This document shows, piece by piece, positions 55,478 to 64,000 of a DNA stretch of 64,000 bases. The DNA is from Thermomonas paludicola. Lineage in GTDB: Bacteria > Pseudomonadota > Gammaproteobacteria > Xanthomonadales > Xanthomonadaceae. The translations under genes and the position numbers were made by a program. Below the pieces are notes generated by a model. That model worked only from the letters and a program-made list of their open reading frames with translations. It searched no databases and was not told the DNA's origin. The stretch covers positions 1,550,001 through 1,614,000 of the forward strand of contig NZ_CP093311.1 in NCBI RefSeq assembly GCF_024498955.1, written 5' to 3'. Every line of letters begins with the position of its first letter. The first letter of the stretch is position 1.

Positions 55478-56023
55478 ATGCTGCCCGCCACTTTCAACCT
55501 GCACGCCTGGATCGAGGAACACCGCCACCTGCTGAAGCCGCCGGTAGGCAACAAGTGCATCGTGCAGGAGGACTTCATCGTGATGATCGTCGGCGGGCCG
55601 AACGCGCGCACCGACTACCACTTCGAGGAAGGCCCCGAGTGGTTCTTCCAGCTGGAAGGCGAGATGGTGCTGCGCGTGCAGGAAGACTTCGACGGCGAGC
55701 GCGGCACCGCGCGCGACATCCCGATCCGCGCCGGCGAGGTGTTCTACCTGCCGCCGCGCGTGCCGCATTCGCCGCAGCGGATGGAGAACTCGGTGGGCCT
55801 GGTGATCGAGCGCAAACGCCTGCCGCACGAGGACGACGCGCTGATGTGGTTCTGCGTGGGCTGCAACCACAAGCTGTACGCGGAGTTCTTCCACCTGCAT
55901 GACATCGAGCAGGATTTCTTCCGCGTGTTCGAGACGTTCTACCGCGACGACCACCTGCGCACGTGCAGCCAGTGCGGCACGCTCAATCCGCGACCGGGGC
56001 GCTACGAGCAACCCGCCGAATAA
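55478..56023 (+). CDS. nbaC: 3-hydroxyanthranilate 3,4-dioxygenase
   Basis: A 181-residue cupin dioxygenase that opens the ring of 3-hydroxyanthranilate to 2-amino-3-carboxymuconate semialdehyde, the step before quinolinate or acetyl-CoA. The Fe(II) ligands are predicted as His48 and Glu54 ([12 protein letters not shown]) and His97 (RVPHSPQR). The bacterial-type C-terminal rubredoxin-like iron site has Cys126/Cys129 (CVGC) and Cys163/Cys166 (CSQC). Length matches the Cupriavidus enzyme. It closes the operon and is followed by a strong terminator. Kynurenine 3-monooxygenase, kynureninase and the ACMS decarboxylase are not in the window. Confidence 0.93.
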   Translation: MLPATFNLHAWIEEHRHLLKPPVGNKCIVQEDFIVMIVGGPNARTDYHFEEGPEWFFQLEGEMVLRVQEDFDGERGTARDIPIRAGEVFYLPPRVPHSPQRMENSVGLVIERKRLPHEDDALMWFCVGCNHKLYAEFFHLHDIEQDFFRVFETFYRDDHLRTCSQCGTLNPRPGRYEQPAE

Positions 56024-56042
56024 GCGCGTTGCCGGCACCAAC

Positions 56043-56068
56043 AAAAAGCGGGCCGAAGCCCGCTTTTT
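56043..56068. terminator. Bidirectional intrinsic terminator between the dioxygenase gene and pnp
   Basis: AAAAAGCGGGC-CGAA-GCCCGCTTTTT is a perfect 11-bp stem with U-tracts in both directions. Confidence 0.95.
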
Positions 56069-56095
56069 GCGTTGAAGCGATGGCGCAAGCGCGGC

Positions 56096-58201
56096 TTAGG
56101 CAGCCGCACCCTCGCCTTCTTCCACGGCCTTCATCGACAGGCGGATGCGGCCCTGCTTGTCCACTTCCAGCACCTTGACCTTGACCAGATCGCCTTCCTT
56201 CAGCACGTCACCCACCTTCTCGACGCGATCGTTGGAGATCTGCGACACGTGCACCAGCCCGTCCTTGCCCGGGGCGATGGTCACGAACGCGCCGAAGTCC
56301 ATGATCTTGGCGACCTTGCCTTCGTAGATCCGGCCCGGCTCGACGTCGCTGGTGATCTGCTCGATGCGCGACTTGGCGGCCTGGCCGGCGGCCGCGTTCA
56401 CCGAGGCGATGGTGATGGTGCCGTCGTCCTGGATATCGATCTGGGTGCCGGTTTCCTTGGTGATCGCCTGGATCACCGAACCGCCCTTGCCGATCACCTC
56501 GCGGATCTTGTCCGGATGGATCTTGATGGTCAGCAGGCGCGGCGCGTAGTCCGACAGCTCGGCGCGCGGCGTGGTCAGTGCGCTGGCCATTTCACCGAGG
56601 ATGTGCAGGCGACCGGCCTTGGCCTGCGCCAGCGCGACCTTCATGATCTCTTCGGTGATGCCCTGGATCTTGATGTCCATCTGCAGCGCGGAGATGCCGT
56701 TGCTGGTGCCGGCGACCTTGAAGTCCATGTCGCCCAGGTGATCCTCGTCGCCGAGGATGTCACTCAGCACCACGAAGTCGTTGGCCTCCTTGACCAGGCC
56801 CATCGCGATGCCGGCCACCGGCGCCTTCACCGGCACGCCTGCGTCCATCAGCGCCAGCGAGCTGCCGCAGACCGAGGCCATCGACGAGGAACCGTTGGAC
56901 TCGGTGATTTCCGAGACCACGCGGATGGTGTAAGGGAACGCTTCCATGGTCGGCATCACCGCCAGCACGCCGCGCTTGGCAAGGCGGCCATGGCCGATCT
57001 CGCGGCGCTTCGGGCCCATCATGCGGCCGGCTTCGCCCACCGAGTAGGGGGGGAAGTTGTAATGGAACAGGAAGTGTTCCTTGTACTCGCCGCCCACGGC
57101 ATCGATGATCTGGCCATCGCGCGCGGTGCCCAGGGTAACCGCCACGATCGCCTGCGTCTCACCGCGGGTGAACAGCGAGGAGCCGTGCACGCGTGGCAGG
57201 ATGCCGACCTTGGAGGAGATCGGGCGCACGGTGTCCAGCGCGCGGCCGTCGATGCGGACCTTGGTGGCCAGCACCGAGTTGCGCATGGTCTGGTATTCCA
57301 GCTCGCCGAATTCCTTCGAGACGTCGGCGGCCTTCCAGCCGTTGGCCTCGATCTGCGGCGCCAGCTCGGCCATCACGGCCTTCTTCAGCGCGGAGATCGC
57401 GTCCTTGCGCTCCAGCTTGTCGCGGACCTGGAACGCGGCCGCCAGCTTGCCGCCAACCGCAGCCTCGAGGGCGGCGATCATGGCGTCATCCTTCGCCGGC
57501 GCCTGCCAATCCCACTTCGGCTTGCCGGCTTCCGCGACCAGCGCGTTGATGGTGTCGATGGCGACCTGCATCTGCTGGTGGCCGAACATCACCGCGCCCA
57601 GCATCACGTCTTCGGACAACTCGGCGGCCTCCGATTCGACCATCAGCACGGCATCCTTGGTGCCGGCAACCACCAGCTCCAGCTGCGATTCCTTCAGCTC
57701 GCTGACGCCGGGATTGAGCACGTACTGGCCGTTCACGTACCCGACCTTGGCCGCACCGATCGGGCCCTGGAACGGGGCGCCGGTCAGGGCGACGGCAGCC
57801 GAGCAGCCAAGCAGCGCCAGGATGTCGCCATCCACTTCCGGGTTCAGCGACATCACCGTGGCGATGACCTGCACTTCGTTGCGGAATTCGTCGGGGAACA
57901 GCGGGCGCAGCGGGCGGTCGATCAGGCGGCTGGTCAGCGTTTCCTTCTCGGTCGCGCGACCTTCACGCTTGAAGAAGCCACCCGGGATGCGGCCACCGGC
58001 GTAGAACTTCTCCTGGTAATCCACGGTCAGCGGGAAGAAGTCCTGCCCTTCGCGCTGGGTCTTGGCGGCAACGGCGGTGCACAGCACCACGGTGCCGTCG
58101 CAGCTCACCATCACCGCGCCGCCGGCCTGGCGTGCGATCTCGCCGGTTTCAAGCGTGACCTGGTGTTTGCCGTACTGGAAAGTTTTGCTGATCTTCGCCA
58201 C
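56096..58201 (-). CDS. pnp: Polynucleotide phosphorylase
   Basis: A 701-residue 3'-5' phosphorolytic exoribonuclease and degradosome component. It has two RNase PH-like domains ([20 protein letters not shown] and [20 protein letters not shown] are signatures). A KH domain (about 552-615, with [15 protein letters not shown]) and an S1 domain (about 620-690, with [19 protein letters not shown]) follow. AAGGA upstream of the ATG supports the start. It follows rpsO in the normal order, with an intrinsic terminator between them. Confidence 0.98.
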   Translation of the reverse strand: MAKISKTFQYGKHQVTLETGEIARQAGGAVMVSCDGTVVLCTAVAAKTQREGQDFFPLTVDYQEKFYAGGRIPGGFFKREGRATEKETLTSRLIDRPLRPLFPDEFRNEVQVIATVMSLNPEVDGDILALLGCSAAVALTGAPFQGPIGAAKVGYVNGQYVLNPGVSELKESQLELVVAGTKDAVLMVESEAAELSEDVMLGAVMFGHQQMQVAIDTINALVAEAGKPKWDWQAPAKDDAMIAALEAAVGGKLAAAFQVRDKLERKDAISALKKAVMAELAPQIEANGWKAADVSKEFGELEYQTMRNSVLATKVRIDGRALDTVRPISSKVGILPRVHGSSLFTRGETQAIVAVTLGTARDGQIIDAVGGEYKEHFLFHYNFPPYSVGEAGRMMGPKRREIGHGRLAKRGVLAVMPTMEAFPYTIRVVSEITESNGSSSMASVCGSSLALMDAGVPVKAPVAGIAMGLVKEANDFVVLSDILGDEDHLGDMDFKVAGTSNGISALQMDIKIQGITEEIMKVALAQAKAGRLHILGEMASALTTPRAELSDYAPRLLTIKIHPDKIREVIGKGGSVIQAITKETGTQIDIQDDGTITIASVNAAAGQAAKSRIEQITSDVEPGRIYEGKVAKIMDFGAFVTIAPGKDGLVHVSQISNDRVEKVGDVLKEGDLVKVKVLEVDKQGRIRLSMKAVEEGEGAAA

Positions 58202-58325
58202 TTGGGAATCCTTCGATGTCTTGCTTCGTCAACGCAGGCAAGCCCCGCTTGTCTGCGCTGCATCGCCAGGCGATGCGGGAATGCGGCATTGCCGCGATGA
58301 ATGATTTCGGCCGCACAAAAACGAA

Positions 58326-58349
58326 CCGCGGCGCATTCCTGCGCCGCGG
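58326..58349 (-). terminator. Terminator/processing hairpin between rpsO and pnp
   Basis: On the minus strand the 10-bp stem CCGCGGCGCA / TGCGCCGCGG with a GGAA loop runs into TTCGTTTTT. This matches the partial terminator after rpsO known from E. coli, where an RNase III site before pnp gives autoregulation. Confidence 0.8.
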
Positions 58350-58360
58350 CGGGTATTCAA

Positions 58361-58621
58361 TCAGCGACGCAGGCCGAGTTTGCCGATCAGCGCCCTGTAA
58401 CGCCCCGCATCCTTGCCGTGCAGGTAGTCGAGCAGGCTGCGGCGGCGGTTGACCATCATCAGCAGGCCGCGCCGGCTGTGGTGATCCTGCTTGTGCGCCT
58501 TGAAATGCTCGCTGAGCTGCTCGATGCGAGCGGTCAGCAGGGCGACCTGCACTTCCGGAGAGCCGGTGTCGTTGTCGCCGCGCTTGTGTTCGTTGATGAC
58601 TTTCTGGGTGTCGATGGACAT
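58361..58621 (-). CDS. rpsO: 30S ribosomal protein S15
   Basis: An 86-residue primary 16S rRNA-binding protein. The family wording is clear: [24 protein letters not shown], then [21 protein letters not shown], a hallmark of S15. The start [14 protein letters not shown] matches the family; GAGG lies upstream. It has its own near-consensus promoter and is followed by a terminator and pnp. Confidence 0.98.
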   Translation of the reverse strand: MSIDTQKVINEHKRGDNDTGSPEVQVALLTARIEQLSEHFKAHKQDHHSRRGLLMMVNRRRSLLDYLHGKDAGRYRALIGKLGLRR

Positions 58622-58735
58622 GCTTGCCTCGTCGTCGCGTGGCCGGCAGGAACGGGCGGAAGTGACCGCCTGCACCGCACGGCTCGCCGTGTGAATGAAA
58701 GGAATTTCAGTGAAATCGCTCAGGTGAGCGCCGGA

Positions 58736-58765
58736 ATTATAGCCCGGGCTGCTGCCTGCGGGCAA
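58736..58765 (-). promoter_or_regulatory. Strong sigma70-like promoter of rpsO
   Basis: On the minus strand TTGCCC (58760-58765) and a perfect TATAAT (58736-58741) are 18 bases apart, in the truB-rpsO gap. It would allow rpsO-pnp expression independent of the nusA operon and gives a leader of about 105 bases, room for S15 autoregulation. Confidence 0.75.
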
Positions 58766-58795
58766 TTCGCGTGCTCGTGCAGAGGAATGCCGCGC

Positions 58796-59788
58796 TTACG
58801 CAGCCGGGGCAGCGTTGGCCACCGCCCAGCGAAACAGGCGCACCGGGCGCAGCCCGCCGTCGGCATTCACCTCGCCCAAGCCCAGCCCGCGGCCGCATTC
58901 GTCCAGAATCGCCACCTGCCCGCAGGCCGGATAGGGGCCGTGCAGTCCCTGCCCACGCCCCAGTCGTTGCGCCTGTGCAGTATTCACCCGCACCCCCGGC
59001 CACGAGGCCATCCCCGCCTCGATCGGCAGCAGGCAGGCATCCAGCACATGTTCGCCAGCCTGCTCCAGCAGGCTTTGCAGCGCCTCCAGCGTCCACATCT
59101 TCGGTTCGCGGAACGGGTCCACCCACAGCCGACGCAGCTGGGCCACGTGCGCGCCGCAGCCGAGCAGTTCACCAAGATCGCGCACCAGGCTGCGCACATA
59201 AGTGCCAGAGCCGCACTCCACGTGCAGTCGCAGATTCGGGGTGCCCGCATCCAGCAGATCGGCCGCATTCAGCAGTTCGAAGGCATGCACGTCGACGTCA
59301 CGTTCCTCCACCTCGATGTGCTCACCGCGCCGCGCCTTGGCGTACAGCGGCTCACCGCCACGCTTGAGCGCCGAATAGATCGGCGGGCGCTGGCGGACGC
59401 GGCCGGTCAGCTGCCGCAGTGCCGCATCGATGACGTCGATGGACAGTGCGGGCACCGGCCGCTCGCGCAGCGCATGGCCATCGGCATCGTCGGTATCGGT
59501 GACGATGCCCAGCCGAGCCACGGTTTCATAAGCCTTGCGCGCGCCCAACAAGCCGCCGGCGATCTTGGTGGCCTCGCCGAAGCAGACCGGCAACAAGCCG
59601 GTGGCCAACGGATCCAGGCTCCCGGTATGCCCGCCTTTCTCGGCGCGGAACAGATGCCGCACGCGTTGCAGGGCCTGGTTGGAGGACAAGCCCTGCGGCT
59701 TGTCGAGCAGCAGGATGCCGTCCAGCCGGCGGAATACCGTGCGCTCGCGCCGTGCGCGCGAAGCCGGCCGGCTAGTCGGAATCGTCAC
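58796..59788 (-). CDS. truB: tRNA pseudouridine-55 synthase
   Basis: A 330-residue enzyme making pseudouridine 55 in the T-loop of tRNAs. The catalytic Asp59 lies in [13 protein letters not shown] and the N-terminal motif is [33 protein letters not shown] is the second landmark, and a C-terminal PUA-like region closes the protein. The ATG at 59788 overlaps the rbfA 3' end by 17 bases; a GTG at 59737 is a possible shorter start. Order matches the conserved nusA operon. Confidence 0.96.
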   Translation of the reverse strand: MTIPTSRPASRARRERTVFRRLDGILLLDKPQGLSSNQALQRVRHLFRAEKGGHTGSLDPLATGLLPVCFGEATKIAGGLLGARKAYETVARLGIVTDTDDADGHALRERPVPALSIDVIDAALRQLTGRVRQRPPIYSALKRGGEPLYAKARRGEHIEVEERDVDVHAFELLNAADLLDAGTPNLRLHVECGSGTYVRSLVRDLGELLGCGAHVAQLRRLWVDPFREPKMWTLEALQSLLEQAGEHVLDACLLPIEAGMASWPGVRVNTAQAQRLGRGQGLHGPYPACGQVAILDECGRGLGLGEVNADGGLRPVRLFRWAVANAAPAA

Positions 59789-60140
59789 TGGTGCGCAAGT
59801 CGCGCAGCAGGTTGTCGATGCGCTCGCCGCGATCCACCGATTCGTCGTAGTGGAAATGCAATTCCGGCACGTGCCGCATTTTCACCGCGTGCGCCAGCTG
59901 GTAGCGGATCTCGGGAGCCAGCGCCTTCAGGGCCTTGACCGTTTCCGCCGCACGCTCCGCCAGCAACACGGTCACGAACACCTTGGCATGCGCCATGTCG
60001 CGGGTGACCTCGACGTCGGACACGCTGGTCGAGGTCAGCCCGTGTTCGCGAACGAATTCGTGCACCAGCGTGCCCAGCTCGCGACGGAGCTGGGCGGACA
60101 CGCGGTCGGTGCGATGAAAGGATTTCCGTGCCATGGCCAT
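59772..60140 (-). CDS. rbfA: Ribosome-binding factor A
   Basis: A 122-residue KH-type factor that helps mature the 30S subunit. The sequence [20 protein letters not shown] and [18 protein letters not shown] are typical, and the C-terminal part [20 protein letters not shown] is a family hallmark. A second in-frame Met two codons later is an alternative start. It lies nine bases after infB and overlaps truB. Confidence 0.96.
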   Translation of the reverse strand: MAMARKSFHRTDRVSAQLRRELGTLVHEFVREHGLTSTSVSDVEVTRDMAHAKVFVTVLLAERAAETVKALKALAPEIRYQLAHAVKMRHVPELHFHYDESVDRGERIDNLLRDLRTSDDSD

Positions 60141-60149
60141 GTGCTCGCC

Positions 60150-62759
60150 TTACAGCGTGCGCTGTACCTCGATGCGCTCGAAGCACTCGATCTTGTCGCC
60201 CGGCTTGACCTGGTCGTAACCCTTCACGCCGATGCCGCATTCGGTGCCGTTGCGCACTTCATCCACGTTTTCCTGGAAGCGACGCAGTGAATCCAGTTCG
60301 CCGGAGAAGATGACGGTGTCGTCACGCAGCACGCGCACCGGCTTGCCGCGGCGGATATGGCCTTCCACCACCACCGAGCCGGCGATCGAGCCGAACTTCG
60401 AATGACGGAACACCTGCTGCACGTGCGCCGTACCGATGATTTCTTCGCGGATTTCCTTGCCCAGCACGCCGGACGCGATCTGCTTCACCTGGTCGATGAC
60501 GTCGTAGATGATCGAGAAATAACGCAGGTCGACGCCATTGCCCTCGATCACCTTGCGTGCGGATGCGTCCGCACGCACGTTGAAGCCGATCACGGTGGCC
60601 TTGGACGTCGCGGCAAGCTGCGCATCCGACTCGGTGATGCCGCCCACGCCAGAGCCGATCACGTTGATCTTGATCTGATCGTTCGACAACCCGATCAATG
60701 CCTCGCGCAGCGCCTGCATGGTGCCGTGCACGTCGGCCTTGACCACCAGGTTGAGCGCCAGCTGGCCAGCCCCCTCGCCCATTTGCGCCAGGATGTCTTC
60801 CATGCGGTTGCCCGCCGAAGCCACCAGCCGCAGCTCGCGACGCTTGGCATCACGCTGCTGGGCCACGTCCTTGGCCAGGCGTTCATCAGCCACGACCACG
60901 AAGTCGTCACCTGCCTCCGGCACGCCGGACAAGCCGAGGATCTGCACCGGGATCGACGGCCCGGCGCTTTGCACCTGTCCGCCAGTCTCGTCGAACAAGG
61001 CACGCACGCGCCCATACTGGATGCCGCACACCAGATAATCGCCCTTCGCCAGGCTGCCCTGCTGCACCAGCACCGTGGCAACCGGGCCGCGCCCCTTGTC
61101 CAGCGCGGACTCGATGACCACGCCGGTGGCGCGCCCCTCGAATACCGCCTGCAGATCCAGCACTTCGGACTGCAGCAGGATGGCGTCCAGCAGGTCATCC
61201 ACGCCCTGGCCGGTCTTCGCCGACAACTCGACCATCTGCACGTCGCCGCCGAACTCCTCGGACACCACGTCGTGCGTCAGCAGGTCGCTCTTGACCCGCG
61301 ACGGGTCGGCATCGGACTTGTCGATCTTGTTGATTGCAACGATCAGCGGCACCTTGGCCGCCTTGGCGTGCTGGATCGCTTCGGCCGTCTGCGGCATCAC
61401 GCCGTCGTCGGCCGCCACCACCAGCACCACGATATCGGTGAGCCTGGCGCCACGCTGGCGCATCTGGGTAAATGCGGCATGGCCGGGGGTGTCGAGGAAG
61501 CTGATCACGCCCTTCGGCGTTTCCACATGGTAGGCACCGATGTGCTGGGTAATGCCGCCAGCTTCGCCGGTCGCCACCTTGGTTCGGCGGATGTAGTCCA
61601 GCAACGAAGTCTTGCCGTGATCGACATGCCCCATGATGGTGACCACCGGCGGGCGCTGCTGCCGCTCGCCCTGGACTTCCTCGGTGTGCGCCAGCAACTC
61701 GGACTCGGCGTCGTTGGCATCGGCGGACACCGCCTTGTGGCCCAACTCCTCGGTCACCAGCACGGCGGTATCGAAATCGATGGTCTGGGTGATGGTGGCC
61801 ATCACGCCCATCTTGAACAGCGCCTTGACCACATCGCCGCCCTTCAGCGCCAGCTTCTGCGCCAGATCGGCCACGGTAATGGCTTCGCCGATGGCGATCT
61901 CGCGCACGACCGGTGCCGTGGGCCGGGTAAAGCCACTGCCGGTACGCGACTGGTCAGGAGAACGCCGGCCGCCCGGCTTGCCCTTGCCGCGCGCACTGCT
62001 GCTGCGACGGGCACGATCGGACGCCGACAAGTGCAACTGCCCGGCGAAACGCACCGTGCTGTCGTCGTCCTCGACCCCGGTCTGCATGACGTGCGAGCCG
62101 CGGTGCGCGGGCTTGCCCTTGTGGGCCGCGCTTTTGTCGGCCTCGCGCACCGGCGCCGCTGGCTTGGGATGGGCATGGCCATGGCCGTGGGTCTTGGCCT
62201 TGCCAGCCTCATCCAGCACGACTTCGGCAGCGACGACGGCCTCTGCAGCCACGCGCTCCGCTTCTTCCTGCGCCAGACGACGCTGCTCGGCTTGTTCAGC
62301 CGCGCGTTGGCGATCCTTCTCAGCCAGCGCCTGCTGCTCGGCCACGTTGCGCGCCCGCGACTCTTCCAGCTTGCGCAAGGCATCGGCGCGCTCGGCGTCC
62401 ATGTCCTCGCTGGCCGAGCCGGGGCGGCCCGCGCCCGGCTTGAGCGTGATCTTCTTGCGGGTCACCACCTCGATGGTGCCAGGGCCGCGGCCGGTCTTGC
62501 CGCCGCCGCCCACGGTGATTTCCTGCTTGCGGCTGCGGTTCAGGGTGATCTTGCCCGGCGCAATCGCCTCGTCGGCGGGCTTGTCAGCCTTGCCATGCGC
62601 GCGGCGCAGGAACCCGTGCAGCTTCAGTTTCTCGGCGCTGGTGATGACCTGATCGGGGCCGCTGAATTTCATGCCGGCCTCGGCCAGCTGCTCCAGCAGT
62701 TTTTCGACCGGTGTATTCACCAGTTCGGCGAGCTTGCGGATAGTGGTTTGCTGCGACAT
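60150..62759 (-). CDS. infB: Translation initiation factor IF-2
   Basis: An 869-residue GTPase that brings fMet-tRNA to the 30S subunit. The N-terminal IF2N domain ([20 protein letters not shown]) is followed by a long Ala/Glu/Arg/Lys-rich linker (about 60-300) and a second IF2N-like region. The GTPase P-loop is GHVDHGKTS at 377-385, with NKID and the switch motif DTPGH present. Two beta-barrels and the tRNA-binding C-terminal domain complete it. The ATG at 62759 is chosen because upstream in-frame residues fall in the nusA-infB gap and are unrelated. Alternative internal starts giving shorter isoforms are common in the family and not tested here. Confidence 0.97.
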   Translation of the reverse strand: MSQQTTIRKLAELVNTPVEKLLEQLAEAGMKFSGPDQVITSAEKLKLHGFLRRAHGKADKPADEAIAPGKITLNRSRKQEITVGGGGKTGRGPGTIEVVTRKKITLKPGAGRPGSASEDMDAERADALRKLEESRARNVAEQQALAEKDRQRAAEQAEQRRLAQEEAERVAAEAVVAAEVVLDEAGKAKTHGHGHAHPKPAAPVREADKSAAHKGKPAHRGSHVMQTGVEDDDSTVRFAGQLHLSASDRARRSSSARGKGKPGGRRSPDQSRTGSGFTRPTAPVVREIAIGEAITVADLAQKLALKGGDVVKALFKMGVMATITQTIDFDTAVLVTEELGHKAVSADANDAESELLAHTEEVQGERQQRPPVVTIMGHVDHGKTSLLDYIRRTKVATGEAGGITQHIGAYHVETPKGVISFLDTPGHAAFTQMRQRGARLTDIVVLVVAADDGVMPQTAEAIQHAKAAKVPLIVAINKIDKSDADPSRVKSDLLTHDVVSEEFGGDVQMVELSAKTGQGVDDLLDAILLQSEVLDLQAVFEGRATGVVIESALDKGRGPVATVLVQQGSLAKGDYLVCGIQYGRVRALFDETGGQVQSAGPSIPVQILGLSGVPEAGDDFVVVADERLAKDVAQQRDAKRRELRLVASAGNRMEDILAQMGEGAGQLALNLVVKADVHGTMQALREALIGLSNDQIKINVIGSGVGGITESDAQLAATSKATVIGFNVRADASARKVIEGNGVDLRYFSIIYDVIDQVKQIASGVLGKEIREEIIGTAHVQQVFRHSKFGSIAGSVVVEGHIRRGKPVRVLRDDTVIFSGELDSLRRFQENVDEVRNGTECGIGVKGYDQVKPGDKIECFERIEVQRTL

Positions 62760-62843
62760 TCGGTTTCCGGTGCCTTTGGCCGCAACGCGTGCGGCTGGAT
62801 AGAGCAGATTGTAGGGCGGGCGCTGGCCCGCCGGGGGCAATAC

Positions 62844-64000
62844 TTATTCGAACCAGTGTTTGCGCGCTTCCATGATCAGTGCTGCGGCGCGCTCGTCACC
62901 CATGTCCTCGACATCGGCGATTTCGTCGGTGGCCATCTCGGCCAACTCCTCGCGAGTGCGCACGCCACGCTCGGCCAGCGCATAGGCAGTGGCCTCATCC
63001 ATCCCCGCGAGCGACAACAGGTCTTCGGCCGGCCGCTGATCCTCCAGCCCTTCCTCGGCCGCCAGCGCGTCATTCAGCAAGGCGTCGCGGGCGCGCGAGC
63101 GCAGTTCCTCGACGATGTCCTCGTCGAAGCCCTCGACCGCCAGCAATTCGCCAACCGGCACGTAGGCGACTTCTTCCACCGTGGTGAAGCCTTCCGCCAC
63201 CAGGATCCCGGCGATTTCCTCGTCCACTTCCAGCTTGTCGATGAACAGCTGGCGGGCAGCCGTCTGCTCGGCTTCGGACTTGGCCTGTACTTGATCGGCC
63301 GTCATCACGTTGAGCTGCCAACCGGTCAGGCGGCTGGCAAGGCGCACGTTCTGGCCGCCACGGCCGATCGCCTTGGCCAGATTGTCCTCGGCCACCGCCA
63401 GGTCCATCGAATGCTTGTCTTCATCGACGATGATCGACTGCACTTCCGCAGGCGCCATCGCGTTGATCACGAACTGCGCCGGGTTGTCGCTCCACAGGAT
63501 GATGTCAACGCGCTCGCCGTTGAGCTCGTTGGTCACCGCCTGCACGCGCGAACCGCGCATGCCGATGCAGGCGCCGATCGGATCGGTGCGGTTGTCATGC
63601 GCCAGCACCGCGATCTTGGCGCGGTCGCCCGGGTCGCGCGCGCAACCCATGATCGACACCAGGCCCTGGCCGACTTCCGGCACTTCCAGCTTGAACAGCT
63701 CCATCATGAATTCCGGCGCGGCGCGGCTGATGAACAGCTGCGGGCCACGCGGCTCGGAACGCACATCGAACAGGTAGCCGCGCACGCGGTCACCGGTGCG
63801 CAACACGTCGCGCGGGATGCCCTTGTCCTTGGCGATGATCGCCTCGGCGTTGCCGCCCAGGTCCACGTAGATGTTGCCGCGCTCGACGCGCTTGACCACG
63901 CCGGTCACCAGCTCGCCCACGCGATCCTTCCAGGCGTCCACCACCTGCGCGCGCTCGGCTTCGCGCACGCGCTGCACGATCACCTGCTTGGCGGCCTGTG
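62844..64000 (-). CDS. nusA: Transcription termination/antitermination factor NusA, N-terminus off the window
   Basis: The C-terminal ~385 residues of NusA; the frame stays open to the right edge (QAAKQV), so the gene is cut by the window rather than truncated. The visible part covers the end of the N-terminal RNAP-binding domain ([20 protein letters not shown]), the S1 domain ([19 protein letters not shown]), two KH domains ([20 protein letters not shown] and [18 protein letters not shown]) and two acidic C-terminal AR repeats of the gammaproteobacterial type, ending ARKHWFE. It is the head of nusA-infB-rbfA-truB and lies 84 bases before infB. Confidence 0.97.
   Translation of the reverse strand, partial: QAAKQVIVQRVREAERAQVVDAWKDRVGELVTGVVKRVERGNIYVDLGGNAEAIIAKDKGIPRDVLRTGDRVRGYLFDVRSEPRGPQLFISRAAPEFMMELFKLEVPEVGQGLVSIMGCARDPGDRAKIAVLAHDNRTDPIGACIGMRGSRVQAVTNELNGERVDIILWSDNPAQFVINAMAPAEVQSIIVDEDKHSMDLAVAEDNLAKAIGRGGQNVRLASRLTGWQLNVMTADQVQAKSEAEQTAARQLFIDKLEVDEEIAGILVAEGFTTVEEVAYVPVGELLAVEGFDEDIVEELRSRARDALLNDALAAEEGLEDQRPAEDLLSLAGMDEATAYALAERGVRTREELAEMATDEIADVEDMGDERAAALIMEARKHWFE

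Overview
The window is a gene-dense, high-GC stretch of chromosome with no phage, transposase, integron or CRISPR array visible. Gene content points to a gammaproteobacterium of the Xanthomonadaceae/Lysobacteraceae. The evidence is the nusA-infB-rbfA-truB-rpsO-pnp order, the smc-zipA-ligA order, a MetX of the Xanthomonas serine O-succinyltransferase type, a DUF3011 protein, a bacterial-type 3-hydroxyanthranilate dioxygenase operon and palindromic REP-like units. The genus cannot be fixed from this sequence alone.

Layout. 1-4 kb: end of sucB, lpdA, a LOG-family nucleosidase, an AcuI-type quinone/acrylyl-CoA reductase and a PilH response regulator. 4-14 kb: CbpA co-chaperone, Prx5 peroxiredoxin, the PbpC/alpha-2-macroglobulin envelope pair and an HDOD protein. 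14-20 kb: gyrA, mtnA (methionine salvage), a duplicated DUF3011 secreted protein and epmA (EF-P lysylation). 20-31 kb: smc-zipA-ligA, bolA and a YciI-like gene on the minus strand, then scpA-scpB-rluB on the plus strand, so both condensin SMC and its ScpAB partners lie within 9 kb. 31-41 kb: a TPR-GGDEF cyclase, an unrecognised secreted protein, pirin, tryptophanase, Tpx, a split lipoate ligase (LplA + LplB), an omega-amidase, an MsrA-thioredoxin-MsrB fusion and a KMTB/glutamine-type aminotransferase. 41.6-49.2 kb: a full cytochrome c maturation operon ccmABCDEFGHI, interrupted between ccmB and ccmC by an azurin lipoprotein gene that has its own FNR/Anr-like box. 49.3-52.3 kb: MetX, tRNA-Leu(CAA), a divergent SDR and nei. 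52.3-56 kb: an operon of the lower kynurenine (3-hydroxyanthranilate) route. 56-64 kb: the pnp to nusA translation/RNA operon, with nusA running off the right edge.

Themes. Tryptophan can be attacked by two routes here (tryptophanase, and the 3-hydroxyanthranilate branch). Lipoyl metabolism is represented by E2/E3 of the 2-oxoglutarate dehydrogenase complex and by the bipartite lipoate ligase. Sulfur-amino-acid repair and recycling recur (mtnA, omega-amidase plus aminotransferase, Msr fusion, MetX). Electron transport is represented by ccm plus azurin.

The most unusual material is non-coding structure. Paired, inverted REP-like palindromes of two different families have entered reading frames without breaking them: one pair lies in the N-terminus of ccmH and a pair of another family lies in the C-terminal tail of scpB. 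Three further copies of the first family lie between genes. A second theme is a recurrent layout of a -10 hexamer followed by six GC-rich bases and then the ATG, which predicts leaderless mRNAs for several genes. I did not find a clearly new multi-gene defence or metabolic system. The best candidates for undescribed biology are the REP-in-gene events, the azurin insertion in ccm, the kynurenine operon with its carbonic anhydrase and unknown member, and the Msr fusion with its unusual domain order.
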